From Eriocheir sinensis (Eukaryota > Arthropoda > Malacostraca > Decapoda > Varunidae), in contig NC_066534.1 of the NCBI RefSeq assembly GCF_024679095.1, positions 17,900,163 through 17,964,162 on the forward strand: a stretch of DNA of 64,000 nt. The letters run 5' to 3'. The translations under genes were made by a program, and so were the position numbers. Below, piece after piece: positions 1-10,565 of the stretch. A model generated the notes under the pieces. That model was given only the letters and a program-made list of their open reading frames with translations. It was not told where the DNA came from and did no database searches. How positions within the stretch are numbered: the first letter of the stretch is position 1; each line of letters begins with the position of its first letter.

Positions 1-470
1 ACAAGAGGTAAAATGAAGTTAAAAAATGGCCACACGTATTTGTACTTTGGGTGTTCAAGGCGCAGGTAAAAGGATAATAATGAAAGTCCTCCAAGAAGTT
101 ACGTTAGCTCGGTAAAATGAAGCTAAAAAATGGCCATACGTATTTGTACTTTGGGTGTTCAAGGCGCAGGTAAGTCATGTCAGGTAAAAAGATGATAATG
201 AAAGTCCTCCAAGAAGTTACGTTAGCTCGGTAAAATGAAGCTAAAAAAATGGCCATACGTATTGGTACTTTGGGTGTTCAAGGCGAAGGTAATCATACGT
301 CAGGTAAAAAGATGATAATGAAAGTCCTCCAAGAAGTTACGTTAGTTAAAGAGGTAAAGTGAAGCTAAAAAAAGGTCCTCCGCATTTGTTCTGTGATGTC
401 TAAGGCGCCGGGGGCAAGGCTCGGCAAGAAGTTACGTTTGGTTATGAGGTAAAGTGGGGCTAAAAATGCC
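1..470. repeat. Degenerate tandem repeat, ~105-125 bp unit
   Basis: Four to five imperfect copies share a block reading about GAAGCTAAAAAATGGCCATA, followed by GTACTTTGGGTGTTCAAGGC and CAAGAAGTTACGTTAG. Copies start near 10, 116, 231, 357 and 450. The last two are the most diverged. The array continues beyond the left edge. No coding signal is seen. Confidence 0.85.
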
Positions 471-507
471 TATATGCGTTTTTTTACTATGGCTTTGTGT
501 TAAGGGG

Positions 508-882
508 AAATTCAAGGTAGAAACTTTGTGGCACAGAGAAACTTGGGACTTGGAACTTTGTGATAGAGAAACTTGGGGTTGAAGCTTTGTGCCACGGAGA
601 AACTCGGGGCTCAAACTTTGTGCCACGGAGAAACTTGGGACTTGGAACTTTGTCATAGAGAAACTTGGGATTGAAGCTTTGTGCCACAGAGAAACTTGGG
701 GCTGAAACTTTGTGCCACAGAGAAACTTGGGGCTGAAACTTTGTGCCACAGAGAAACTTGGGGCTGAAACTTTGTGCCACAGAGAAACTTGGGGCTGAAA
801 CTTTGTGCCACAGAGAAACTTGCGGCTGAAACTTTGTGCCACAGAGAAACTTGGGACTGAAACTTTGTGCCACAGAGAAATA
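508..882. repeat. 31-bp minisatellite, about 12 copies
   Basis: The unit is ACTTTGTGCCACAGAGAAAC plus TTGGGGCTGAA (31 bp). The copies between about 670 and 870 are almost identical and those at the left end are diverged. Because 31 is not a multiple of three, all three minus-strand frames cycle through the same peptide-like text (SVAQSFSPKFLCGTKF and shifts of it). The overlapping 128-136 residue open frames there are products of the repeat, not evidence of genes. Confidence 0.93.
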
Positions 883-1365
883 CGGTATGGTCATCTTGCA
901 ACTGAAGGAGGAGGAGGATAACGAGCAAGAGGATGTAGAAGGAAGTCTGAGTTAGCAAGAGTCGTGTGTGCCGCCGAGGCTGCATAGAAGCAAGACTTAT
1001 GTGTCGGAGAGGAGGAACAAGGAAGCGCGCAGGAGACACACAAGGTATCCAGGGTCACGGTGACTTAATGCAACATCAGTCAGCACCGCCCACAATGAGA
1101 CGGCGATGGGCCACGACAGATTACAGGGAGGGTGAGCAGATGCCACAAAGGGAGGGAGGGAGAGAAGGGAGGGGAGAGGGAGAGAGGAAGAAGATAGAGG
1201 AGGTGGTTTGAAGTTCGTCTTTCTTAAGGGAGGCAGCACCTCGCTGTCATTGCCCTGAAGCGTTAGTGATTGTATAGTGACGCCGCTTGAGCTTCTTCCC
1301 TCCCTCCTCCTTCCTTCTTCTTCCCTCTCTTCCTCCTCCTCCCCGGGTCGCAGGCAAGGTTAGAG
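883..1365. other. Unassigned spacer, purine-rich in part
   Basis: The segment starts with GAG-rich sequence and includes GGGA-type low complexity (1140-1205) and CT-rich sequence (1300-1345). Short open frames on both strands show no recognisable domain. I see no gene here. Confidence 0.5.
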
Positions 1366-2000
1366 TTGATGGATGGCCTTTCGGGGGTTCTCAGTCACTC
1401 GACGACGGCTGAAAACAAGTCGGCGGTCGGCGGGATTGAAATTTGTGACCCCGCAGACACCACTTCCGCGACGAGACCCTCCGAGCGGCGAAAGAGGCGG
1501 TCGCTGCGGCTTGCTTGCCTCGTATCATCAAACGCTGTGGACTCTTGTTACGACTATTTTTAAAGGTCGCAGAGAAGATACATTGGGGTGTCATTAGTGT
1601 TTTTCGGCGAAGAGTGAGAATATGCGAGCGGTGGAAGAGACGGTCGCTGCGGCTTGTCTCGTATCATCAAACGCTGCGGACTCTTGTTGCGATTATTTTC
1701 AAAGGCCGCAGAGAAGATACGTTGGGGTGTCATTAGTGTTTTTCGGCGAAGAGTGAGAAAATGTGAGCGGCGGAAGAGACGGTCGCTGTGGCTTGCCTCG
1801 AATTACCAAACGCTTCTGACTCTTATTGCGACTATTTCTTAAGGTCGCAGAGAAGGCACGTCGGGTTGTCATGAGTGTTTCTCCTGTTCATGGCAAAGAA
1901 TCATTTCAAAACTACCGCTAGGGGCATGAAATCGCTCATGGACACCCCAACAACTTCTGCGAGAGCCTCTTTCAAATTCATGCACTAAGCTTTCGAAGTG
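1366..2000 (+). repeat. S160 satellite family, ~140-bp tandem copies
   Basis: The block CGGTCGCTGYGGCTTG...CTCGTATCATCAAACGCT recurs at about 1498, 1641 and 1780 (period 139-143 bp). Each unit holds the S160 core, an ACTATTT...AAAGGTCGCAGAGAAG block followed by TCATTAGTGTTTTTC. The last unit (1860-2000) continues with GTTCATGGCAAAG, CTACCGCTAGGG and CTTCTGCGAGAGCCT, which ties this array to the S160 copies elsewhere in the window. Confidence 0.8.
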
Positions 2001-2099
2001 TTGAATAATGTTGAATAATATGGGCCAATTGTTTTTCTGCCTTCCTTGCGTCCCTTCCCTCCCTTCCTCACTCTCTCGCCGTCTTACGTCCAACTCACC

Positions 2100-2384
2100 T
2101 CCCTATCATGAAACTGGATTTTAAAACATATTGCAAGTCCATAAGAAGACTAGATAGAGAGTCTTCCTGTGCCCTCGTCCTTCCCTTCCTCCCTCCCCGG
2201 TCGCCTTTCGTCCGACTCAACTCACTCTCATGAAACTGGATTTTAAAACATATTGCAAGTCTATAAGAAGACTAGATAGAGAGTCCTTCTGTGCCCTCGT
2301 CCTTCCCTTCCTCCCTCCCCCGTCTCCTTTCGTCCGACTCAACTCGATGTCATGAAACTGCACAGGAAAATATATTGCGAGTCC
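2100..2384. repeat. 122-bp tandem repeat, 2.3 copies
   Basis: CATGAAACTGGATTTTAAAA recurs at 2107 and 2229, with a diverged third start at 2351. Each copy ends in a CCCTCGTCCTTCCCTTCC pyrimidine tract and a CGTCCGACTCAACTC block. Confidence 0.88.
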
Positions 2385-2600
2385 CTAAGACGACTAAGCT
2401 CGGTATTATCAGACGGTTCCGGATCTTACAACCCATATTTCCACAGGCCAAAAAGGAGGTCAGTGGGATTCTGATGAGTGTTTCTTTAGATTTATGATAC
2501 GGAAGAAGAAACAAACTACCATCAGGGTCATACAGCTACCCCTGGAAATGCTCAGAACCCTTACGAAAACCTTCTCAAATGTGTGTGCTTGAACGCAGCA
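2385..2600 (+). repeat. S160 satellite copy
   Basis: A single forward copy. In order it has CAGACGGTTCC, a TATTTCCACAGGCC block, TGATGAGTGTTTCTTTA, AAACTACCATCAGGGTCATA, CTACCCCTGGAAATGC, and CTTACGAAAACCTTCTCAAA followed by TGTGTG. The order and spacing match the other S160 loci. Confidence 0.75.
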
Positions 2601-3004
2601 ATGTTTAAGAATATGACCCTCAACCGTGACTCCCTTTGTGCCCCGGGCGGTGACAGCTGTACAAGAGGTGCATACAAAGCCCCCAATTGACATGACGGTG
2701 CCTGCGGAGCCTCGCCTTTCAGCATGATGCCAAGGAGGTCCCTCACCGTGCATATCACAACCGCCTCCCGTTGTCTGTTACATGTCATAGCGCATTGGCA
2801 AGTCGTTCACGCATATGGAAGTGGTTTGGATCGATAGAAATGAAAGAAAAGGGAGACACATGATTAAATACCTGTACAAGAGAAAATTCGTTTACATACA
2901 ATTACAAAAAAAAAAAAAAAAAAAATCCAAACTAGAATATGTGTGTACGATTGTTGCATTATACAACCAGACTGAGAACCAATTTACATCTTAACCACAG
3001 AAGA

Positions 3005-3005
<1 letters not shown>
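2601..3005. other. Apparently unique spacer
   Basis: Mixed-composition sequence with a 21-bp poly(A) run near 2907-2927. A minus-strand open frame of 97 codons covers part of it but has no recognisable domain. No gene is supported. Confidence 0.5.

Positions 3006-3078
<73 letters not shown>
3006..3078. repeat. (AC)n microsatellite
   Basis: Uninterrupted dinucleotide run of about 73 bp. Confidence 0.98.
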
Positions 3079-3080
<2 letters not shown>

Positions 3081-3289
3081 GAAATGGAAGGCGTCTATCT
3101 CTCTGTCAAAGTTGATGTTCCATGTCTAAAACCCTCAAACCTATAATTGTCATTCTGCTGAACTGGACTGGGATCACTTGCGGGAATCTCAAGTGTGCCG
3201 ACGAATTGCTGTTTTGACTACTCAGAACACGCAGAGGACGGGGTGCAAAGGGGGGGATGTGTTGAGGAGGAAGGGGCAACATATCCTGA

Positions 3290-3530
3290 AGAGCTATCGG
3301 TCCATGGAAATACTAACACAACCTCTACGAAAGCCTTATCTAGTGTAGGTGAGATTGCTAGAATATGGCCCTGAGTGAAGCTGTTGAAACTGTCAGTCCC
3401 AATACCACTACTTTCCGAGGCCACAGAGAAGATTAACAGGGTTTTCATGGGGTGATTTATCGGTTCAAGCCACAGAAGTCGTGTAAAACTATCACTAGGA
3501 CCACAATACAGTCCATCATAATGACTTCAG
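3290..3530 (+). repeat. S160 satellite copy
   Basis: Contains CAACCTCTACGAAAGCCTTA, then CACTACTTTCCGAGGCCACA, GAAGATTAACAGGGTTTTCA, and AAACTATCACTAGGACCA. It is a forward single copy, diverged but with the S160 blocks in order. Confidence 0.72.
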
Positions 3531-3774
3531 ACTTTACTACAATGTCCTGTGACCTCCTATCCTTCCTTCATTCTTCTGTCCATTCTCCTTCCTTCAACTT
3601 CTATATACGACGAGAGGCTTTTCAAACGAACTGAGGCGCCGAGAAGTTTAAGAATAGGGGCTTTAGGTTCAAATGCTGGTGTTCCTCGTCTAAGGCTATC
3701 TAAGGCCAAGAGTGCACAAGGATAAAAGGAGATTATACAAGAAGCAAATCAGTCAGCTCGTGTCAGGTAGCATA
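3531..3774. other. Spacer after S160 copy
   Basis: TAATGACTTCAGACTTTACT at 3519-3538 is repeated with one change near 6147, so this piece is related to the pyrimidine-rich satellite at 5.9-7.0 kb. The rest is not recognised. Confidence 0.45.
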
Positions 3775-3950
3775 TTCTACTTAAAAGGGCTCTCGTAGAA
3801 GTTTTTATGAATCCCAAGGGTGTTTTCATGACCCGCGCAGCAGATTAGCAAGGTTCCTGCTCCATGAACGGGGAAAAGACTCACGAGAACCTGTCTTACC
3901 TTCCCCATGGCCTTCAGAAACGGTAGTGACAGGAGACAGGATCGTTTGAG
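3775..3950 (-). repeat. S160 satellite copy, reverse orientation
   Basis: The reverse complement carries the S160 order (GGCCATGGGGAAGGT, TCTCGTGAGTCTTTTCCCCG, TCATGGAGCAGGAAC, CTTCTACGAGAGC). It lies directly before a forward S160 copy and makes a head-to-head junction at about 3955. Confidence 0.7.
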
Positions 3951-3959
3951 AATGCAAGT

Positions 3960-4397
3960 CCAGGGTCGGTATTCTCAGACGCTTCCACCTCTCAAGTCAA
4001 CTATTACCAAAGGCCGAAACGGAGATTAATCGGATTTTCATGAGTGTTTCTTCACGTTCACTGTACAGAAGAAGGGTCAAACTGCCACCGGGGTCATAAA
4101 AGTACCTCTGAAAATGCCCAAAACTCCAATGAAAGCCTTGTGAATTGTGTGTGCCTGGGCGTCGAAGTACGGCCCCGGCTCCTCTATCCGCGGTCCCCTT
4201 GTATGCAGGCCTCCCCCTAGCTACGCCACTGTGCACCACCAGGGCCATAAAAGTACCTCTGAAAATGCCCAAAACTCCCATTAAAGCCTTGTGAATTGTG
4301 TGAACCTGGGCGTGGAAGTGCTTTAAAATACGGCCCCGGCTCCTCTATCCGCGGTCTCCTTGTATGCAGGCCTCCCCCTAGCTACGCCACTGTGCAC
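3960..4397 (+). repeat. S160 copy with internal ~160-bp duplication
   Basis: A forward S160 copy starts with ATTCTCAGACGCTTCCACCT. Its 3' part, from the CATAAAAGTACCTCTGAAAA block through CGGCCCCGGCTCCTCTATCC to AGCTACGCCACTGTGCAC, occurs twice in tandem at about 4078-4234 and 4237-4399. The second copy has a small insert (GCTTTAAAAT). The high identity suggests a recent duplication. Confidence 0.82.
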
Positions 4398-4549
4398 ACG
4401 GCAGCTGCTCTCGGGGTTTAACGTTTCATTCTGTAGGTGTCACCGCGTCCGTATCCGGGTTCGGGAAGCCAAGCGTGTCGGCGGCGGTGAGTGAGTCGTC
4501 AAGAATCTGTCGCGTCGTTGTTTTCACCAGGTGGCGGGAGGGTGTGAGG

Positions 4550-5580
4550 CGCCTCGGGATGTGCGTCTGGGAGGGCCGTGCTCTCAGACGCTCCAGGCTC
4601 TTACAACAAGTACTTCCAGAGGCAACAATGGAGATGAGTCGGGTTTTAATAGGTATTTTTTCATATTCGTAATGTAGAAGCCTTGTCAAACTATCACTAG
4701 GCCCATAAAACTACCCCAGAATATACCCACAACAACCTCTGGGAAAGATCTATCAAACGTGGGTGCTTAGAATGGGATTAATCGGGGTCTCGTGTGTGTT
4801 TTTCACGTTCATGGTGCAGAAGAAGGCTTGTCAAACTAACACTAGGCTCATAAAACTACCTTTGGCAATACCCATAACAACCTCAACCAAAGCCTTATCA
4901 AATGTGGGAGGGGTAGGCCTAGAAATGTCTGAGAATGAGATTAGTCTGATTTTCATGAGTGTTATTAAAGTTCATGGTGCAGAAAAAGGCTTATCAGAGT
5001 ATCACTAGGCTCATAAAACTATAACAACCTCTACCAAAGCCTTATCAAATGTGGTGGGGAAGGCCTAGAAATGTTTGAGAATGAGATTAGTTTGGTTTTC
5101 ACGAGTGTATTAACGTTCATGGTGCAGAAGGCTTGTCAAACTATCACTAGGTTCATAAAACTACCCTTGGCAATACCAGCAACAACCTCAACCAAAGCCT
5201 TATCCAATGTGGTGGGGAAGGCCTAGAAACGTTTGAGAATGAGATTAGTCTGATTTTCATGAGTGTTATTAACGTTCATGGTGCAGAAGAAGGCTTGTCA
5301 AACTAACACTAGGCTCATAAAACTACTCTTGGCAATACCCATAACAACCTCAACCAAAGCCTTATCAATTGTAGGGGAGGTAGGCCTAGAAATGTCTGAG
5401 AATGAGATTAGTCTGATTTTCATGAGTGTTATTAACGTTCATGGTGCAGAAGAAGGCTTGTCAGACTAACACTAGGCTCATAAAACTACCCTTGGCAATA
5501 CCCACAACAACCTCAACCAAAGCCTTATCCAATGTGGGTGGGAGTGAGCCCCGAGAGGTTTGAGAAGAGGGGTCTGAACC
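4550..5580 (+). repeat. S160 satellite array, about six units of ~160 bp
   Basis: GTTCATGGTGCAG recurs at 4807, 4970, 5115, 5274 and 5437 (spacings 163, 145, 159 and 163). Each unit continues with CTTGTCAAACTA, CACTAGG, CATAAAACTACC, CAACCTCAACCAAAGCCTTA, a GGCCTAGAAATGT block, GAGAATGAGATTAGT and TTTCATGAGTGTTATT. This is the best-preserved forward array of the family. The open frames of 70-80 codons over it are repeats of one another, not genes. Confidence 0.92.
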
Positions 5581-5639
5581 TATTGAGAGTGATCAGAGCT
5601 GTTGTGTCTCGTCGTGCTGCCATCACCGTGTTAATCAGT

Positions 5640-5870
5640 CATCCCGGTGTCGAGACCTATCAAAAAGGATCAAGGGCTGTTTTATTTGCTGTTAATTTGT
5701 TATGATCGAGTTATTACAAAGCACTTCGGTATAGGGCAGAAGGTCCCGACAGTCCGTACAATGTTAGTTTATGTTATTTATTTGGGCTCACTCTTCACAC
5801 TTGTTATTTACTATTTATCATTTTATTGTTTTCTTTATCAGTATTCATCCCTTGTTTATTAGTCTCGCTC
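5640..5870. other. AT-rich spacer
   Basis: AT-rich sequence with a short hydrophobic open frame. It has no recognisable family and no repeat structure that I can see. Confidence 0.4.
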
Positions 5871-6536
5871 TCTCCTTGTCTCCTCCACATAGGCTTTACA
5901 ATTTCTTTCTTTCCTCCACAATAACAACCCAACCTCCGTACCTCCCTTCCTCCATCCATCCAGCCATCCTTCTCCTCTCTTTTCCGCTCATCAACTTCCC
6001 TCCCTCCCTCCCTCACACCAGCAATGGCTTCATACCAGACATAGCAACAACCCATCCATAGTCTTCCCTTCCCTTTCTTTCTTTCCTTCTCTCCCTTCCT
6101 CCTACATTCTCTCAACCGTACCTTTTTCTCTCCCTTCCTTCCTTCCTAATGACTTCAGACTTTACCACAATGTCTTATAACTAACAACCAATTCTCCCTC
6201 CATTCTTCTCTCCATCCTCCTTCCTTCCTTCCCTCCCTTCCTTCCTCACGCTTCACTACAGCCTCTTTTAAAACATCCTCCCTCCTTCCCTCCCTCCCTT
6301 CAACATTCCTTCTCTCTTCCCTTCCCATTAACTTTCTCCTTCCTTCTCTTCCTACCCAGCAACCATCCCTCCCTCCATTCACCCTTCCCTCCCTCCCTCC
6401 TTTCCTCCCATAAACTTTCTCTCCTTCCCTTCCTTCCTAAAATGAGTACTGCTGCTGTCTAGCGTTACTATAAATAGACGGCCTTCTTTAACAACCCATT
6501 TAGACTTATTCTATCTCTTCCCTCCCTCCCCATAAG

Positions 6537-6578
<42 letters not shown>

Positions 6579-7040
6579 GTTACAATCCATTTATATTTCT
6601 TTCGTCTCCTCTCTCTTCCATCCTCACAAGACTTTTCCCTCTTCTTCCCTATCTTCTTCGACGTATTAATGACTTCAGACCTTCTATATCAACTAATCTC
6701 CCTTCTATCTCTTCTCAATTTTCATCCCATAAACTTTCAACTCATCTTCCTTCTGTGTCCTTTTCTATTCCCTCCTCACAATCTTTATCCATCCCTATCT
6801 TCTTCAACCCAGCCATGACGGAACAGACAACCTTCTTCTATACCAACCCATCTTCCTTCCCTGTCACCCCTATTCCCTCCCCACTAACTTTATCTACCTC
6901 CATCTACTTCAACCCAGCAATAACCTCAGACAGAACTCACAACCTCCCATAACGACCCATTCTTCTTCCATCTCCTTTCTCTCCTTCCTCTAACCTCCCT
7001 TCTCTTTCCTCTCTCTCCCAACCCAGCAGTAACCAGACAG
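5870..7040. repeat. Degenerate pyrimidine-rich satellite
   Basis: CT-rich sequence punctuated by recurring AT-containing blocks: TAATGACTTCAGAC (about 6147 and 6668), CAACCCAGCCATGAC (6808), CAACCCAGCAATAACC (6911), and AACGACCCATTCTTCTTCC (6950). A (CT)n run sits at 6540-6575. It is a highly diverged tandem array of roughly 100 bp or more per unit, related to the satellites at 12.7 and 14.3 kb. Confidence 0.6.
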
Positions 7041-7199
7041 TTGCACCATGAATAGAGGAAAGGGAAGGGAAGGGAAGGGAAGGATGGTCGCAGGAGCCTT
7101 ATAACTACTTCACACGGAGTTCTTGCCTGCCTGGGCGCCGCGAGACGAAACAGAAGCCGTGGATCAAGGGTCAAGTCCGTCCTAAGGGGCTTGATGAAG

Positions 7200-7690
7200 G
7201 ACTACTGAGGAAAGGAGCTGAAGGGACTCGAGGGCATGGGAGGAGAGGAAGGATATAATAAGTAGGGAAAAAATTAGTGAGGAAGGGAACTGAAGGGACA
7301 CAAAGGGAGGAGATGAGGGAGAAAAATACATACGCTGTTGGAAGAAAACAACTTGAAGAAGGAAGAAAAGGGAGACAAAGGGAGGACATAAGGGAGAAAA
7401 ATACATACGCTGTTGGAAGAAAATAACTTGGAGAAGGAAGAGAAGGGAGACAAAGGGAGGAGATGAGGGAGAAAAATACATACGCTGTTGGAAGAAAATA
7501 ACTTGGAGAAGGAAGAAAAGGGAGACATGGGAGGACATAAGGGAGAAAAATACATACGCTGTTGGAAGAAAACAACTTGAAGAAGGAAGAAAAGGGAGAC
7601 ATGGGGGGACATAAGGGAGAAAAATACATACGCTGTTGGAAGAAAATAACTTGGAGAAGGAAGAAAAGGGAGACAAAGGGAGGAGATGAA
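7200..7690. repeat. 74-75 bp tandem repeat, about five copies
   Basis: CATACGCTGTTGGAAGAAAA recurs at 7329, 7404, 7479, 7553 and 7627, separated by purine-rich GAAGGAAGAAAAGGGAGACA text. The period is at or near a multiple of three, which keeps long minus-strand frames open (up to 229 codons, phenylalanine- and serine-rich). These do not look like a real protein. Confidence 0.92.
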
Positions 7691-8139
7691 GGGTAAAAAA
7701 AAAGCTGAAGGAAATAAATCACTGAACAAAAGGGTGAAGGGAGACTCAAGGGCAGGAAAGGAGACGAAGGGAAAAAAAAATAATGTGTACCACGGAAAAA
7801 AAAATGAGGAAGGGAAATGAAGGGACACCGGGCGAGGAGTAAAAAAATAAAGTAAAACAAAAAATGAAATATATAGGGAAATTAGGAGGAGAAATGTACA
7901 AAAAAGAGAAGAGGGAAAAAATAAAGAGGGGAAAGCATCATAAAAAAATAAGTTGGTATTAGAACGAAAGAAAAAATAACTGAGACGTATAAAGTGAAAA
8001 AAAGAAAATAGGGAAAATATTGATGAAAATGTAAGAAAAAAACAGGAAAGAAAATGACAGAAGGGAAATTATATAACACAAAAGGGAAAGAGTAATGAAT
8101 AAAGATGAAGGAAAAGAGGAAATAAATAAAGTAAGATAA
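7691..8139. repeat. Purine-rich low-complexity sequence
   Basis: AAAGGGA and GAAAAAA-type sequence grading into the 33-bp minisatellite. No separate feature is seen. Confidence 0.6.
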
Positions 8140-8895
8140 ATAGAATGGATAATAAAAACGAAGAAAAAATAAAATAGAATGGATAATAAATATATACGAA
8201 GAAAAAATAAAATAGACTGGATAATAAAAACGAAGAAAAATAAAATAGAATGGATAATAAAAACGAAGAAAATAAAATAGAATGGATAATAAAAACGAAG
8301 AAAAAATAAAATAGACTGGATAATAAAAACGAAGAAAAATAAAATAGAATGGATAATAAAAACGAAGAAAATAAAATAGAACGGATAATAAAAACGAAGA
8401 AAAATAAATAGATTGGATAATAAAAACGAAGAAAAATAAAATAGAATGGATAATAAAAACGAAGAAAAATAAAATAGAATGGATAATAAAAACGAAGAAA
8501 AATAAAATAGAATGGATAATAAAAACGAAGAAAAATAAAATAGACTGGATAATAAAAACGAAGAAAAATAAAATAGAATGGATAATAAAAACGAAGAAAA
8601 TAAAATAGAACGGATAATAAAAACGAAGAAAAATAAAATAGAACGGATAATAAAAACGAAGAAAAATAAAATAGAATGGATAATAAAAACGAAGAAAATA
8701 AAATAGAATGGATAATAAAAACGAAGAAAATAAAATAGAATGGATAATAAAAACGAAGAAAAATAAAATAGAATGGATAATAAAAACGAAGAAAAATAAA
8801 ATAGACTGGATAATAAAAACGAAGAAAAATAAAATAGAATGGATAATAAAAACGAAGAAAATAAATAGAACGGATAATAAAAACAAGGAAAAAAA
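8140..8895. repeat. 33-bp minisatellite, about 23 copies
   Basis: The unit contains GGATAATAAAAACGAAG followed by AAAAATAAAATAGAAT (33 bp, with some copies of 32 or 36). On the plus strand a full 33-bp unit reads IEWIIKTKKNK. On the minus strand it keeps frames of 354-379 codons open. Single-base length variants shift the frame between copies, so continuous translation is not under selection. It grades at 8880-8950 into diverged A-rich sequence. Confidence 0.93.
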
Positions 8896-8964
8896 GGACG
8901 AGGAAGAAAACGAAGAAAAAACAGACAAATCAAGAAAATTATTGACAAAAGAATAGGGAAATAA

Positions 8965-8968
<4 letters not shown>

Positions 8969-8995
<27 letters not shown>

Positions 8996-9082
8996 GGGGT
9001 CTGGCTGTCTGGCCGCAACACACACTCTCGTCACTGGCTCAGAGGTCAATGACTCTTCTCTCTCTCTCTCTCTCTCTCTCTC
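8969..9082. repeat. Inverted microsatellite pair (GA)13 / (CT)13
   Basis: A GA run at 8969-8995 and a CT run at 9056-9082 lie 60 bp apart and are reverse complements, so they could form a long stem. Confidence 0.85.
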
Positions 9083-9130
9083 AGATCATGCGTCTATTTC
9101 ACTGATTTCTTCTTATAATGTTATTTTTCA

Positions 9131-9262
9131 CTACTTCATCACAACCACCACCACAACTATCACCATCACCACCACCATCACCACTATCACCATCACCACC
9201 ACCATCACCACTATCACCACCACAACCACCATCACCGCCACCACCGGGTACACACACACACA
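9131..9262. repeat. (ACC/ATC)n trinucleotide tract
   Basis: Interspersed CACCACCATCACCACTATCA units, ending in CCACCGCCACCACCGGG and a short CA run. Confidence 0.9.
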
Positions 9263-9299
9263 CACCGGGGGAGGTCCACGTTGCCGCCGCCTCCCTCTA

Positions 9300-10080
9300 T
9301 TTTTGGCACTGGGGGGGAGGGAGGGGGGGAAGGGGGGCGGGGGGTGCCTTCCTGCTGTCTGGCACAAGAGAAGGAAGGGGAAGGGGGTCGGAGGAGGGGG
9401 AGGGAGAAGAGAGGGGAGGAAGGGGGGGGATGGTTAGAAGAAGATGGAATGGGGATAGAATAGGAGGAGGAAATGGGAGAAGACAGAGTAAGAAGGGGAA
9501 GAAGAGGGAAAAAAAAGGTGAAGGGGGGAATGGGAGAAGACAGGGAAGGGGATTAGAGAAAGAGGAAGAAGGAAGTTGAGGGAATGGGAGAGGGAATGAG
9601 AAGAGGAAGGTGAAAGAAGAGAGAGAATGAAGGAGAGGAGAATATAAAGAAGAGGGAATGGGAAGAAATGGAAAGAAGAGGAAGAAGGGAGAGGAAAGAA
9701 TGGGGAGGGGAGGGGAAGAGGAAGTGGAGAGAAGAGGAAGAAGGGAGAGGAAAGAATGGGGAGGGAATGGGTGGAGGAAATGGAAAGAAAAAGGAGAAGA
9801 AAGAGGAGAAGAGAGAAGAAGGGGAGGAGATAGAGAGATGAAAGAGATTAAAAGGGAGAGAATGGGGAGAGGAAATGAAAATAAGTGAGGAGAAGGAAGG
9901 GGAGAGGAATGGGGAGAAGATAAAGTGTGGGAAGATGACAGGAAATAGGTGGGGGAGGACGGGAAGAGGAGAAAGGAGGGAATGGAGAAAGAGGGGGAAG
10001 GAGGGAGAGGGAAAGGGGAGGAATGAAAGAGGAGGAGGAGGAAAAAGAAGAATGAAAATAAGGAAGAGACGACCAGGAAA
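9300..10080. repeat. Purine-rich (G/A) satellite domain
   Basis: About 780 bp of almost pure purine on the plus strand, built from GGAATGGGGAGAGGAAATG and GAAGAGGAAGAAGGGAGAGG variants. Open frames through it (arginine/glutamate-rich on one strand, serine/leucine/proline-rich on the other) reflect composition only. Confidence 0.8.
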
Positions 10081-10104
10081 GTCAGTTAACGCGAATGAAA
10101 GAGA

Positions 10105-10175
10105 AGAGCGGAAGACGAGGAGGAGGAGGAGGAGGAGGAGGAGGAGAAAGAGGAGGAGGAGGAGGAGGAGGAAAA
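10105..10175. repeat. (GAG)n trinucleotide tract
   Basis: GAGGAGGAG repeats with two AAAGAG or AAAAAG interruptions. Confidence 0.93.
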
Positions 10176-10209
10176 AGAGCCACAAACAATTAGGAAGCCA
10201 TTTTTTACC

Positions 10210-10211
<2 letters not shown>

Positions 10212-10264
<53 letters not shown>
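10212..10264. repeat. (GA)n microsatellite
   Basis: Uninterrupted GA run of about 53 bp. Confidence 0.97.
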
Positions 10265-10268
<4 letters not shown>

Positions 10269-10310
10269 GGCTAAACAAGAGGGGGAGACAGACGGAAAAA
10301 AAACTAGCTT

Positions 10311-10313
<3 letters not shown>

Positions 10314-10365
<52 letters not shown>
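10314..10365. repeat. (CA)n microsatellite
   Basis: Uninterrupted CA run of about 52 bp, 50 bp after the GA run. Confidence 0.97.
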
Positions 10366-10367
<2 letters not shown>

Positions 10368-10494
10368 CTGCTACAAAGAACACAGAAGTTGCCAAATAAA
10401 GAAAAAAATATATAACCATGATGAAAATAATTATATATACGGATGGTTAGAGTCAATGGATGTAACAATACGGGTGTTTTTTTCTTTCCTTTTT

Positions 10495-10498
10495 AATT

Positions 10499-10560
<62 letters not shown>

Positions 10561-10564
10561 TATG
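10495..10564. repeat. (TTTA)n, poly(T) and (GT)n compound repeat
   Basis: Tetranucleotide TTTA units run into about 18 T and then seven GT units. The order could be a reverse-oriented retroposon tail, but no retroposon body is recognisable next to it. Confidence 0.85.
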
Positions 10565-10565
10565 T

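Noticed and set aside
513..880. CRISPR-like array (regular 31-bp repeats)
   Set aside because: Units are contiguous with no unique spacers, and the context is eukaryotic. It is a minisatellite.
7882..9023. Minus-strand open frames of 354 and 379 codons, hydrophobic and possibly membrane-like
   Set aside because: They follow the 33-bp minisatellite and adjacent purine-rich sequence exactly. The F/I/S/L-rich composition is the translation of A-rich repeats on the other strand.
9553..10419. 288-codon minus-strand frame with leucine-rich stretches
   Set aside because: Product of GA, GAG and CA microsatellites.
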